A stretch of DNA of 64,000 bases from Cladopsammia gracilis. Its lineage: Eukaryota; Cnidaria; Anthozoa; Scleractinia; Dendrophylliidae. Of the stretch, positions 13,223 to 21,686 are shown piece after piece. How positions within the stretch are numbered: position 1 is the stretch's first letter; the number at the start of each line of letters is the position of its first letter. The position numbers and the translations under genes are program-made. The stretch lies in the NCBI GenBank assembly GCA_022457155.1, contig JAJGOT010000090.1:1014001-1078000 (forward strand). The letters run 5' to 3'. The notes beneath the pieces are model-generated. The model was not told the origin of the DNA. It was given only the letters and a program-made list of their open reading frames with translations, and did no database searches.

Positions 13223-13714
13223 AAGATTTATTATTCAACTTAGTCATGAACGCCGTTTTAATCTTTCTTAATTTTTCAAGTTTGTCGTGCGCGCGCTATT
13301 TGAACTTGTTTGTCAGCGCGCGCGCGCTTTATTAAAAAAATGATGACGAATTGTCAGTCGTGTAGTTGTTTAGTCGCGTGTACTTTTTGTACAGCGAATG
13401 GCCGTAAGTCTCCTTGATGGCGGTAGGTCGCCACGAGAGCGTCCTCGCACTGACTGAAAAGCCCGCGGACTCTGGGCACAAGATTGGTTAACAACAACTT
13501 TCAAAGTTTATTAGAATGATATTTGACATCAATTATAACCTATTCTCTGGTAATTTGTGTTGAGCGGACACTCTGCATTAAGCTGACACTAGGGCAATCA
13601 ATCGTCGATCAATCTTTATTAAACAAATAGGAATCCATGAGGATGTCCACTTGAGGATACACTTGAGGATCCCTGAGCAATCCATGAGGATGTCCACTTA
13701 ATTCTAAAAAGGAC

Positions 13715-14030
13715 AGTGTCCCGGCTGAAACATCGTGTTTTCCTGGGTATGATCAGTAGCTTGCTTTATTATCATGAACGCAAAGAAATACGAAGTGAAT
13801 TCTGAAAGATAAAATAAGGGCTAAAAAGCTCAAAATTCCACCAGAATTGAAACTTCGATTTCTTGACGGCCTGTCACGAAATCAAAATTGATTAACTGTA
13901 ATCCACTTCAATCCTTGTAATCCTGCACTTTTTCTCCAAACTACTGCTTCTGTTTTGCTCTATAGAATCTTTTTATCCTCTTTAGCCATATATTTGGTGG
14001 CATCTGACGATATAACATGGAAATGAAGTA
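13715..14030 (+). repeat. dispersed repeat family A, copy 1
   Basis: A roughly 300-bp segment containing the words CCTGTCACGAAATC, AATCCTGCACTTTTTCTCC and TTTTGCTCTATAGAA. Related copies occur at about 40615-40935 and 52090-52410 in the same orientation. No coding potential is seen. Confidence 0.75.
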
Positions 14031-15000
14031 AACACAATTTCGTTATTTCGGAGCCGAGACAGTGACTATATGTTTTATATTTTAGCAAATTTTCAAATAA
14101 GATCCATAATTATACACTAAAAATAAAGACACTTCCCTCGCATAAAGCTGAACTTATGTAAAAATCCACATCTCTTATCAACTAAACATGCACGATTACT
14201 GTAATTTCGAAGTATTTTATTTTTAATGAAATTCCAAAATAATATTTTATTGTTTTCTCTACAAACTGAGTTATTTTCACTCCTCTATCACCTAATAATT
14301 TATAAAAATGATTTACATTTGTATATTGTTAAGGAAAAATTATTTTAAAGGTAACGAAAAACGTGAAAAACTATTAAAACCTACAACCTGTACACAATTA
14401 AGCCAACAATTACCTAGTTAAGGAACCTAGTTAAAAGATAAGACATGAGTAAAAATTTTATTTGAAAACTAAATTAAAAAGTGAGATTTAACAGCAGTCT
14501 TAAATAATACTTCCATAAATAACTTTCTTTCTAATATCCTAAATCATTGTAAGAAAATACTAATTTAACTTATCACCTGGGACAATTTATTTCACAAAAC
14601 ATAACCTTAAATTGCAACATCAGAAAAAAAAAATCATTCCTTACTAATAGGAGGCGGATACGGGGGGGGGGGGTGGGGGAGGGAGTTGAGTGCCACCCCC
14701 TTTAGACCGTCGGTTTTAACAGTTTTCTTTTTAATTTCAAAAATGAAAAATTATAGACTTAAGAATAGACCCGTGGCCACCCCTGTAAAAAAATCCTGGA
14801 TCCCCCCCTGAATAATAAACAAACTACCGCAGAGTTCGGAAAGTAGTGGCACCCGTAATTTTCGGAACAGTAGCTGGCATAAAGGACCGCAACGTTCGGG
14901 TAGTCGCTACCTTCGGTAGCCGTTACTCATGAGCACCTGATATACGTGAGTAATTGAAAAAAAGAGGATGGCAAACACAACCACGGAATAAGCACAATGT
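14031..15000. other. AT-rich intergenic DNA with a repeat fragment
   Basis: Mostly AT-rich sequence with no gene. A G-tract lies near 14664. At about 14825-14995 is a repeat whose second copy is at about 61545-61690 (shared word ATACGTGAGTAATTGAAAAAA). Confidence 0.6.
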
Positions 15001-15019
15001 CACTTAAATTCTCCCTTTC

Positions 15020-15160
15020 TCATCGATTCTTCGGCATTCTTTGGCATTCTTCGGTATTCTTTGGTATTCTTCAACATTCTTCGGCATTCTTCGGAATTCT
15101 TCGGCAATCCTCAGTATTCTTCGGTAATCTTCGGCAATCCTCGGCATTCTTGTACAGTAA
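15020..15160 (+). repeat. CTTCGGCATT minisatellite
   Basis: Ten- to eleven-base units of the type TTCTTCGGCAT repeat about twelve times with single-base variants. Confidence 0.85.
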
Positions 15161-15488
15161 AACACAAAGCTATTACATCTGCATGGAGACGTCACTATTA
15201 TATGGTATTGCAGGGGCGGATCTAGGGGGAGGGTGCAGGGGGTGCGCACCCCCCTCCCCTGAGATGACCTGCGGTTTTCTAATGCAACTGGTATGCTGGA
15301 AAAAAAAAACTATGTGAAAATAAAAAAACATTCCTTAGTGGTGCACCCCCTCCTAAAAAAAATCCTGGATCCGCCCCTGTATTGTGATTGGACCGTTCTT
15401 TCAGGGGCGGTTTTTTTAGGAATTACTAGAAAGGTAAAAAATTGTTACTTTCGGTGGGGGGCACTTTCGGACTCTACGTTTTGTGGTT

Positions 15489-15719
15489 TTAGGCCAACTT
15501 AATTGTACCACTTATTATCAAGTGCAACTGCTCCAGTTTCTCAATGATTTCTTCCATGCTGGGTCTCAGATCAGGGTCTTGCTCAAGACACCACAGAATT
15601 AGATCTCGAAATTCTTTGTTTGTCACAAGCGCCACTTGTTCCTCTCGCATGTCAGGATCTGGAAGTTGTTTCTCAATACACATTTCACAAAGTAGAACCC
15701 CAAAACTGTAAACATCCAT
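15489..15719 (-). CDS. CAP-Gly/coiled-coil kinase, last exon (kinase C-lobe)
   Basis: After an acceptor AG (15720-15721 on the minus strand) the exon reads MDVYSFGVLLCEMCI and later DLILWCLEQDPDLRPSMEEI, then stops with TAA. These are the alpha-F Asp region and the alpha-H/alpha-I 'DP..RPS' region of a Ser/Thr kinase C-terminal lobe. It starts in phase 0, matching the phase-0 donor (AAG|GTAA) after 37445, where the upstream exon stops right after the APE motif. Together they form a complete kinase domain. The intron between is 21,725 bp and holds a Polinton and a LINE. The stop is 15489-15491. Confidence 0.85.
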   Translation of the reverse strand: MDVYSFGVLLCEMCIEKQLPDPDMREEQVALVTNKEFRDLILWCLEQDPDLRPSMEEIIEKLEQLHLIISGTIKLA

Positions 15720-15939
15720 CTAAAAAAACAATGGATACCATTGCAAATTATTAACAAATAAAGAAATCACATGATTTTTTTTAAATTTGGAGTGACGCAA
15801 CACACGATTGTAAATTTCTCATTGACTACAATCTGCTCGAACATCACAATGACGTGTTTGATCTTGATTTGTCGTACGCCATTTTGACAATAGCTACTTT
15901 AATCATTACATTGGATACTCAGATAGACAAGACACCAGG

Positions 15940-16066
15940 CCCCGGTTGTTCAAAAGGTGGATAGCACTTTCCACCGGATAAATCACTGTCCTGTGGATAA
16001 GTATTAACAAAATCCATTGTGTTATCCGCTGGATAGTGATTTATCCGGTGGATAGTGCTATCCACC
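15940..16066. mobile_element. hairpin MITE, left part, interrupted by the Polinton
   Basis: CCCCGGTTGTTCAAAAGGTGG starts at 15940, and its reverse complement CCACC...AACAACCGGGG ends at 33874, beyond the Polinton. Internal palindromic words GGATAGCAC/GTGCTATCC and CCGGATAAATCACT/AGTGATTTATCCGG lie within 15958-16066. CCAGG flanks both outer ends (15935-15939 and 33875-33879) as a possible target duplication of the MITE. The right remnant is 33853-33874. Confidence 0.85.
16061..16066. repeat. Polinton target site duplication, left copy
   Basis: TCCACC lies immediately before the left TIR. The same six bases follow the right TIR at 33853-33858. Six-base duplications are the rule for Polintons/Mavericks. 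Confidence 0.95.
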
Positions 16067-16371
16067 AGTAGTAATAAGAGGCACCGTAGCTCACTTTACA
16101 TCATCCATAAAAGTATAGAATTTTGCCCGTTAGATTTCCTCGTTAAATTTTTCAAGATTTTTTCAAAAAATCCTCGTTAAATTTCCAAAATTGTCGTTAA
16201 TTTAGTGTATTTTGGAAATTTTCCTCGGTAAAAACCCAGTGGGTAACCATCTTACCCGTTTTTGAAAAAATTCTGGCTCACTTTCCAAAAACCACACATC
16301 CTCATGAGGCACTTTCCAAAAAAACACACATCCCTCATGAGCTCACTTTCCAAAAAAAACATCCTCATGAG
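16067..16371 (+). repeat. Polinton left terminal inverted repeat (305 bp)
   Basis: Matches the reverse complement of 33548-33852 over its whole length; I see no mismatch by eye. The inner part contains three related copies of a block carrying CATCCTCATGAG and CACTTTCCAAAAA. Confidence 0.95.
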
Positions 16372-16392
16372 GCACTTTCTAGATATAGTGTT

Positions 16393-17067
16393 TTAATCGA
16401 TACTCATTGTTAACACAGGACAGTTTGAAGAAAAAACTTCATCCTCTTCAGGTATTGTTAGTGGTGAATCTTGTGGGTTTACATATATATCATGTACCGT
16501 AACTTGAAATGAAACTTCTTCTTTGCTGATATAAATACTATCGATTATCAGAGCCAATTTGACTTTTTCTAGCTTTCTCTTTGCGATTCTTGTTAAAATT
16601 TTATCCCTTTGTTTTGAATGTTTTGATAGTTTAACATTAAACATTGTTGGATATATTAACCCACAAACTCTTGCACGCATAGTTTCAAAATGAAAACCAT
16701 AAAAAATACCTTTTATCTTATTAGCTATTTTTTCACCATAAACACCTTTTAAATGTCGCCTACAGATGTCTCTAATAAAAACCATACAATCAAAAAACTT
16801 TTCTTCTTCTTCCGTTGCCATTCGACTGCATCCTTCTTTACCGTATAATTCAACAGGAATGGTGTAACCAAGTAGTTCACTACTTTCGTTTTGACTATAT
16901 ATCTCTTTTACGCCTATAATTCGAAGAAATGGTGAATCGATTACTAGCGGACCTTTATAGGTGTCGATCTTAATTATTTCAAAACCGGTTTTGCTGTTTT
17001 TTACCGGTTTATGGAAAATAATATTTGATGAATATTCTAAAACTTTTGAAGGACTTAACAGTTGCAT
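16393..17067 (-). CDS. putative NCLDV-type DNA-binding protein, copy A (224 aa)
   Basis: Paralog of the gene at 17145-17798: both begin MQL, share an IIF.KPVKN motif, a GPLVI(D/E)(S/T)PFL motif and an ELLGY(T/S)IPV motif, and end in a short acidic tail. The combination of an 'F.KP.KN' strand followed by 'PLVI.TP' recalls a protein family widespread in phycodna- and mimivirus-like genomes that has been linked to ssDNA binding. That link is from memory and uncertain. It is the outermost gene at the left end, stopping about 20 bp inside the TIR, and mirrors DNA polymerase at the other end. A replication role is therefore inference from family resemblance and position. Confidence 0.6.
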   Translation of the reverse strand: MQLLSPSKVLEYSSNIIFHKPVKNSKTGFEIIKIDTYKGPLVIDSPFLRIIGVKEIYSQNESSELLGYTIPVELYGKEGCSRMATEEEEKFFDCMVFIRDICRRHLKGVYGEKIANKIKGIFYGFHFETMRARVCGLIYPTMFNVKLSKHSKQRDKILTRIAKRKLEKVKLALIIDSIYISKEEVSFQVTVHDIYVNPQDSPLTIPEEDEVFSSNCPVLTMSID

Positions 17068-17101
17068 GTTGTTATATTACCATATTTATTTTTTAAGACG
17101 A

Positions 17102-17133
17102 TTTTTTCATTTCTAGTAAAAGAAATGAAAAAA
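17102..17133 (-). terminator. palindrome, family II, after the 217-aa gene
   Basis: Arms TTTTTTCATTTC (17102-17113) and GAAATGAAAAAA (17122-17133) with an 8-nt TAGTAAAA spacer. It lies 11 nt beyond the stop of the 17145-17798 gene. Probable RNA 3'-end hairpin, inferred from the recurring position behind stop codons. Confidence 0.6.
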
Positions 17134-17144
17134 TAAACAGATCA

Positions 17145-17798
17145 TCAATCTTCATCTTCGCTTTCTTCAGGTATCGATAATAACGATTCTCGTTGAGGTA
17201 ACGGTCTGAAATATACCTCATGAACCTTTATCTGAACCGAAACAGCTTTTTCACCAATATAGATACTATCAATCAGCAAAGCTAATTTCACATGACAATA
17301 TGAATTAAGATAGTCGAGCGGTTCGACTCTTTTGTTTCCTTTCTCTTTGAATATCGTTAAGAATTTATTCGACTTTTCTGAATAATTGAGTTTAGCATAT
17401 AATATTGGTGGATATTTTTCTAATTCCCAATCCTTGTAATATAAGATACTGTTTAATTTCTCAGCAGTTTCTACACCATAAACATTTTCCAATTGTTTGC
17501 GACAAAGCTCTTCAAAATTTTCCAAGGAGATATGAAACTCAGCTTCTTCCCGTGTCGGTTCATCGTCTTTGGACCATAAACAAACCGGAATAGAATATCC
17601 AAGTAGCTCACGAGTTCCGTCTTCTTTACTTCTTCTTTCGGTTACACCAAAACTAAAAAGAAACGGTGTTTCAATGACCAACGGCCCTTTCTTATTATCA
17701 CCGTAAGGGGCCGAAATTTTAATCCTTTGAAATTTGTAAAGGTCGTTCTTTACAGGTTTACTAAAAATAATATCATCTGAGAGAATTGACAGTTGCAT
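17145..17798 (-). CDS. putative NCLDV-type DNA-binding protein, copy B (217 aa)
   Basis: Tandem paralog of 16393-17067 with the same order of motifs: DDIIFSKPVKN at the N-terminus, KGPLVIETPFL near residue 40, ELLGYSIPV near 70, a LALLIDSIYIGEKAVSVQI strand region and an acidic C-terminus (PEESEDED). The duplicated unit includes the upstream leader (TGCATGTTGTTAT) and the palindrome behind it, so the duplication was of a gene plus its flank. The proteins now differ at many sites, so the duplication is much older than this insertion. Function is uncertain; ssDNA binding is a guess from remembered viral relatives. Confidence 0.6.
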   Translation of the reverse strand: MQLSILSDDIIFSKPVKNDLYKFQRIKISAPYGDNKKGPLVIETPFLFSFGVTERRSKEDGTRELLGYSIPVCLWSKDDEPTREEAEFHISLENFEELCRKQLENVYGVETAEKLNSILYYKDWELEKYPPILYAKLNYSEKSNKFLTIFKEKGNKRVEPLDYLNSYCHVKLALLIDSIYIGEKAVSVQIKVHEVYFRPLPQRESLLSIPEESEDED

Positions 17799-17833
17799 GT
17801 TGTTATTATTACAAATTTATTTCCTTAAGACCA

Positions 17834-17865
17834 ATTTTTCATTTCTAGTAAAAGAAATGAAAAAT
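17834..17865 (-). terminator. palindrome, family II, after the SAP/zinc-finger gene
   Basis: Arms ATTTTTCATTTC (17834-17845) and GAAATGAAAAAT (17854-17865), with the same TAGTAAAA spacer as the copy at 17102. It begins 15 nt beyond the stop of the 17881-18402 gene. Confidence 0.6.
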
Positions 17866-17880
17866 ATTCAAGCTTCATTC

Positions 17881-18402
17881 CTACCTGCAATCCTTGCAAC
17901 AGCGTTTATCTTTCTTATGAATACAGATACCGTTTCCACCGCATTCTTTGCAATAATATTTCACTCGATTGTGTTCACAAAACTGATTTCCACTACACTC
18001 CTTGCAATAGTACTTGTTATTTCCATGAATGCAGATTCCACTTCCACCACAATCTTTACAAAAATACCGTCGTTTACCGTGTTCACAAATCCTTGATCCC
18101 GAACACTCCTTACAATTGTATTTATTTTTCCCGTGTGGGCAAAGTTTTTCTTTACGTTCTGGTGATTTCACAGGTTCTTTCAATTCTACAGCTTGTAAAG
18201 CATCGATGAGTTCGGCTTTCCGCATTAGATACCATCCTTTAATTTTCTGCTCTTTTGCTTCAGCTTTCAACTCTTTCACAGACTTTTCCATTTGTTTTAT
18301 AAGGTACTTTATATTTTTAATACCATTTTTTGATAAACAAACGACTCGAAAGCGCTTGTTTATCGCGACGTTTTTCCGAGAAATCGGTCTTAATTTATTC
18401 AT
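17881..18402 (-). CDS. SAP-like plus CxH..CxxC zinc-finger repeat protein (173 aa)
   Basis: Residues about 40-70 form a SAP-like helix-extended-helix segment (VKELKAEAKEQKIKGWYLM then RKAELIDAL). Residues about 85-173 contain five imperfect repeats, each with a C.H motif, then a C..C pair and GGSG-like linkers, for example CEHGKRRYFCKDCGGSG. Such C.H/C..C repeats occur in giant-virus and algal proteins, and each repeat probably binds zinc. The SAP-like segment is shared with the 62-aa protein at 18954 and the N-terminus of the DNA polymerase, so the three may bind the same DNA or the same partner. This is divergent from the candidate RNA on the plus strand. Confidence 0.75.
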   Translation of the reverse strand: MNKLRPISRKNVAINKRFRVVCLSKNGIKNIKYLIKQMEKSVKELKAEAKEQKIKGWYLMRKAELIDALQAVELKEPVKSPERKEKLCPHGKNKYNCKECSGSRICEHGKRRYFCKDCGGSGICIHGNNKYYCKECSGNQFCEHNRVKYYCKECGGNGICIHKKDKRCCKDCR

Positions 18403-18529
18403 CTTTTCCGAGAATTGCGTACGTGTTCATTCAAGTGTGAAACCTTCTAAAGTGCATGCGCAGTCACGCGTGAAATTCATAGCGTGACACTTGACACGTA
18501 CCACATGTGTGAGCGCGATAACTCCTTGC

Positions 18530-18541
18530 TATATAAATAGT
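18530..18541 (+). promoter_or_regulatory. TATA box upstream of candidate structured RNA
   Basis: TATATAAATAG at about 18531-18541 is a strong plus-strand TATA element. Transcription would start about 25-30 nt downstream, just before the GC-rich structured segment. The divergent gene at 18402 (minus) shares this 150-bp intergenic region. Confidence 0.5.
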
Positions 18542-18559
18542 TCGATGAAACTATATATA

Positions 18560-18913
18560 TTAATAAGTCTGTAATTTGGTAGAACTCAGGGGGGAGACGG
18601 TTGGCCACTGTCAGAACCCTGCTTACGGTTCATGCAATGTCAGACCTACGGGGTAGCAGTGTAGTTGAGTCAGTTGACTACGCTCTGGTGAACCAGCCCC
18701 GGCCCAACTGATAACAGGGGGGTGCTCAAAGATCTCTTCGGAGAACTTAACCTCACCCAGAGGTATAAAATGGGATGACACCCACTTTGTCAGTGGGAAA
18801 GTCCTCACTTCGGTGAGGCAAAAGTCCTCACTTCGGTGAGGCGAAAGTCCTCACTTCGGTGAGGCACAGAAACAGCCAACCGAGCACCCCCCGACCAGGG
18901 TTTTGCACTTTTT
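18560..18913 (+). ncRNA. candidate structured non-coding RNA of the Polinton
   Basis: A GC-rich island in an AT-rich element, with no credible ORF. On the plus strand it contains three tandem copies of a hairpin CCTCAC-TTCG-GTGAGG (18803-18864), a fourth cUUCGg hairpin TCTC-TTCG-GAGA (about 18734-18745), CCCAC/GTGGG (about 18781-18797), ACCTC/GAGGT (about 18749-18764), GAACC/GGTTC (18614-18631) inside CACTG/CAGTG (18606-18661), and GTAGT/ACTAC (18661-18681). Two long-range helices cross each other: CGGTTGGC (18598-18605) with GCCAACCG (18875-18882), and GGGGGGTGCTC (18717-18727) with GAGCACCCCCC (18882-18892), forming a pseudoknot with adjacent 3' strands. It ends at a T6 run (18909-18914) and a small palindrome. 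I recognise no known RNA family. cUUCGg loops exist only in the plus-strand RNA. Confidence 0.75.
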
Positions 18914-18914
18914 T

Positions 18915-18929
18915 ATGAAAACTTTTCAT
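18915..18929. terminator. palindrome between structured RNA and the 62-aa gene
   Basis: ATGAAAA (18915-18921), one base, TTTTCAT (18923-18929). It resembles family II arms and lies 24 nt behind the minus-strand stop at 18954 and directly after the T-run ending the plus-strand RNA, so it could serve either transcript. Confidence 0.45.
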
Positions 18930-18953
18930 CGTATCTTTTTTCAACACGGTTAT

Positions 18954-19142
18954 TTATTGTTGATCATCTTTACGAACTTTTACTAGAGGTTCATATATAT
19001 CTAATTCAGCTAAAGCAGAAAGTAATTTAGCTTTTCGCATTAGATACCAACCTTTGATTTTCTTCTCTTTTGCTAAATGGCGCAATTCTTTGAAGGTATA
19101 ATCTGTTCGATTAATCAACGGTCTTTCCCATCCATCATCCAT
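18954..19142 (-). CDS. small SAP-like protein (62 aa)
   Basis: Almost the whole protein is one SAP-like segment: FKELRHLAKEKKIKGWYLM then RKAKLLSALAEL. It is nearly identical in its core (KIKGWYLMRKA) to the SAP-like part of the 173-aa protein at 17881-18402, pointing to exchange or duplication inside the element. It lies 29 bp after the gene at 19172-19654 on the same strand. SAP motifs usually bind AT-rich duplex DNA, so a DNA-binding accessory role is inferred. Confidence 0.65.
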   Translation of the reverse strand: MDDGWERPLINRTDYTFKELRHLAKEKKIKGWYLMRKAKLLSALAELDIYEPLVKVRKDDQQ

Positions 19143-19171
19143 TTTATTTATTTAATACCAAATCTTTATGT

Positions 19172-19654
19172 TCATTTGAATTTTTTATCATATCGATCTT
19201 CGATTCGAGATGAATATGCTGGACATAAATCGATGATTATTTCATCGATCAATCTCATATCGTTAACAAACGATTCGTGATCGAACTGTTTTCCGCGTAA
19301 ACAAGACCGCAAATCGACCAAAACTTTCTGGTATGTCGTAAATGCAAATTTACTCATCTCAATCCTTCGGTTATAGTTTTTATAATCGGTAAATGTTTTG
19401 ACCAACAAGCCTGCACCGGAAATGACACCTAGTATAACTGGGTTCAACGTAATTCCACCGGCAATCGTGCCGCCTGCAATAAGAGACGACGAAGACAGCT
19501 TACACAAGAGATTCATCCGTTTGAGATGTCTAAAAGTCTTTTTATAACACCACCATTTCTTGTGATAAAAACTGTAAAGGGACTTGATCACCATTAATTT
19601 TGTCTCGTCGATCGATGTATCGATGTGGTTAAATGCAAAAAGATCGTATTTCAT
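19172..19654 (-). CDS. hydrophobic adintovirus-type protein, unknown function (160 aa)
   Basis: A lysine/tryptophan/tyrosine-rich segment (YHKKWWCYKK, residues about 30-40) precedes a glycine-rich hydrophobic stretch of about 35 residues (SLIAGGTIAGGITLNPVIL onward, then GVISGAGLLVKTF) that may form two membrane helices. The C-terminal part is charged and helical. I remember proteins of the same layout (YHKK-W/CYKK followed by two hydrophobic helices) in cnidarian Polinton-like elements, where their role is unknown. It is divergent with the 41-aa plus-strand ORF at 19684, only 29 bp apart. Confidence 0.6.
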   Translation of the reverse strand: MKYDLFAFNHIDTSIDETKLMVIKSLYSFYHKKWWCYKKTFRHLKRMNLLCKLSSSSLIAGGTIAGGITLNPVILGVISGAGLLVKTFTDYKNYNRRIEMSKFAFTTYQKVLVDLRSCLRGKQFDHESFVNDMRLIDEIIIDLCPAYSSRIEDRYDKKFK

Positions 19655-19683
19655 TTTATAAAGAATAATAATATGATTTTAAA

Positions 19684-19809
19684 ATGATCGCAATCGCTTT
19701 CATTCTTGTCTCTTTTATAAATGAGTATATCTTATCTCCTCAATGGTTAAGAGAAACTCGAGACATCGCAAGAGAGGTCGTAGAAGCGCTTGAACACGCT
19801 AAGATCTGA
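19684..19809 (+). CDS. small membrane-anchored protein (41 aa)
   Basis: ATG at 19684 to TGA at 19807-19809. The N-terminus is hydrophobic (MIAIAFILVSFI) and the remainder is a charged amphipathic helix (LRETRDIAREVVEALEHAK). It is framed by a divergent gene on the left and a palindrome 14 nt behind its stop, the same spacing as for larger genes of the element, which supports it being real. Function unknown. Confidence 0.5.
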   Translation: MIAIAFILVSFINEYILSPQWLRETRDIAREVVEALEHAKI

Positions 19810-19811
19810 AA

Positions 19812-19871
19812 GATCCCCTAATTTATTATACGTAGCGTATAATAAATTTTTCATGAGAAACTTAGGGGATC
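19812..19871. terminator. nested palindrome between convergent genes (family I)
   Basis: The inner arms TTATTATAC (19823-19831) and GTATAATAA (19837-19845) have a 5-nt loop. The outer arms GATCCCCTAA (19812-19821) and TTAGGGGATC (19862-19871) are perfect as well. It lies 14 nt behind the stop of the 41-aa gene (+) and 17 nt behind the stop of the 599-aa gene (-). A convergent position needs 3'-end formation but no promoter, which argues for a terminator/polyadenylation role. Confidence 0.65.
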
Positions 19872-21661
19872 GTCTCAAGCCACAGACTTACCAAACATTT
19901 ATTGACAGTTCTCTGTAATCTTCGCATACTCACACTAAATTTATCGCATACTCCCAAAACGATATCTTTAGTCAAATGACAATCCTGTTTATTACCGCCT
20001 CCTCCTCTTCCTATTATCTCATTTATCAACACGATGATATGAGGATACGTTTCGAGCGTATCGAGAATGTTAACGCAACATTTTACAATTTTACACTTGA
20101 CCGGAACCATAGCATATTCCTCTCCTGAAAATAGAGTAAACAACTGATTCGCAGTTCTATTGTAAACACCGTGAATTGTAAAAACGCCACCGCTACTGTT
20201 GAGAATTGCATGATTATTCATATCGAGTGTAGTCTGCATTAGTATTTTCCCACCCTCCAAAATATAAGGAGAATCGTAAACACTGGCCGGTACATCTGAG
20301 TGGTATCCTTTTATTCCGTAAATTATAAGGTAAGCTTGAGCTTGTGAAGCTGATGTTGGCGAGCCACTACATTTTAAATCAACCCTAATATATTCCGGTG
20401 GTGAAATTTCCCCCTTATACAGTTTGATAATACTTCTACTGTAATTAGTAAAGTTTTTTGGCGTTTGTTTAATTATATTGAGAGAAGCTGATCGAACATC
20501 GACGCTAACACCTCTCATCGTAGGTGGAATAAATTCGATACAAACGGTATATTCTCCCTTTGGTAATTTATACATATTAAAACCGATTCTTGATGAGTAG
20601 CTATTTAGTGGATGTTTGTGTAATAAAAGACTGTAGACTTTTCTGTTTAGCGTATGCGGTGACTCTACCAGATCGACTATACCGGTAACGGTTATATCAT
20701 GCTCGGATGAGCTTTCGTCAACGTTTTCCATTATATATCTAAAATCATCTTTCAAATTTGATGAGTCGCTGATATGCGATTCGTCAACATATTTTTTAAG
20801 CCTCTCTTCTATTTCTATCGTATGAACTACCACACCTCCTATCTTGAGATCAAGATTTTTATCAGCGCCGTCAACATAAGATTTATTACATGCGTCGGAA
20901 CTATTTTGTGGATCACCGAGATTGGTAATCTTATGGTTTGACATATCGAAATCTTCACCGGACGGATTACTCAATTTACCGGAAATTATATGATCCACGT
21001 ATCTTTTATTAGCCCCTTGGTCGGCAACCGTCGGGTCCTTTACATTGTAAACCGTATTGTTCCCCATATCTAAACTAGTCTCCATCGGAAACATCTCTTT
21101 TCGAGATAAGAAAATATTCCTAACATCGTTGTAAGAGACAAGATTGTTATAATTTCCCCCTAAATCGTGATAACTCTGTTGTTTCGATTGAACAACATTG
21201 AAACGTTCTTTCAGATCGATATTTTTTACGACCTCATGCGTCGGTTCAGGTGTATTAGGATGAAATTTTTTCAGAGTTATCATATTGACAGCGCACAGAT
21301 CATCATCTTCGTTCGTATCCATATTGGTGATTAGTTTTCTGTTCATATCGATCTCACCGGGAAGAATGATTTTATTTCCTCGAAGATCTAAATCACCGGT
21401 CATATGAGTGGACCCATCAACAAGAATAACATCTGTCCGATTTGGTTTTGTCGATATCTGTAAGTCCAACTGATGTTTTGTTATCGCATCATCATTTCCC
21501 ACTCCTTCGCCAACATTCACAAGACGTTTTTGTTGAATATCGTAATTGTTATTCACATCTAATTTCAAACCGGTATTCGTCTGTACTTGCTGATTGAAAT
21601 TTTTTATATATTCCGATATATCGAAATTACTGTATCTTCTGATATTATTAAAAATACCCAT
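19862..21661 (-). CDS. fibre-like attachment protein (599 aa)
   Basis: The N-terminal 260 residues contain repeated modules of the type MTGDLDLRGNKI, LDMGNNTVYNVKDPTVADQG with ANKRYVD, and FDMSNHKITNLGDPQNSSDA with CNKSYVD; another half-module (LDMNNHAILNS) comes near residue 490. Such 'DMxxxxIxNLxDP..DA..K.YVD' repeats are typical of trimeric beta-helical fibre shafts in phage tail fibres and Polinton/adintovirus fibre genes. The intervening region (about 330-470) is probably a globular domain. As it is encoded next to the ATPase and capsid cluster, a virion spike role is likely (inference). Confidence 0.7.
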   Translation of the reverse strand: MGIFNNIRRYSNFDISEYIKNFNQQVQTNTGLKLDVNNNYDIQQKRLVNVGEGVGNDDAITKHQLDLQISTKPNRTDVILVDGSTHMTGDLDLRGNKIILPGEIDMNRKLITNMDTNEDDDLCAVNMITLKKFHPNTPEPTHEVVKNIDLKERFNVVQSKQQSYHDLGGNYNNLVSYNDVRNIFLSRKEMFPMETSLDMGNNTVYNVKDPTVADQGANKRYVDHIISGKLSNPSGEDFDMSNHKITNLGDPQNSSDACNKSYVDGADKNLDLKIGGVVVHTIEIEERLKKYVDESHISDSSNLKDDFRYIMENVDESSSEHDITVTGIVDLVESPHTLNRKVYSLLLHKHPLNSYSSRIGFNMYKLPKGEYTVCIEFIPPTMRGVSVDVRSASLNIIKQTPKNFTNYSRSIIKLYKGEISPPEYIRVDLKCSGSPTSASQAQAYLIIYGIKGYHSDVPASVYDSPYILEGGKILMQTTLDMNNHAILNSSGGVFTIHGVYNRTANQLFTLFSGEEYAMVPVKCKIVKCCVNILDTLETYPHIIVLINEIIGRGGGGNKQDCHLTKDIVLGVCDKFSVSMRRLQRTVNKCLVSLWLETIP

Positions 21662-21686
21662 ACTCTATTCTTATTTCATATAATTT

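Noticed and set aside
18623..18808. 61-aa minus-strand frame inside the structured RNA
   Set aside because: It runs through the hairpins, has no domain and is explained by the RNA structure.
18560..18913. Group I intron or HDV-like ribozyme as identity of the structured RNA
   Set aside because: The crossing helices lack the P8 element between the 3' strands of P3 and P7 expected of group I introns, and the nested double pseudoknot of HDV-like ribozymes is not visible. No catalytic core was recognised.
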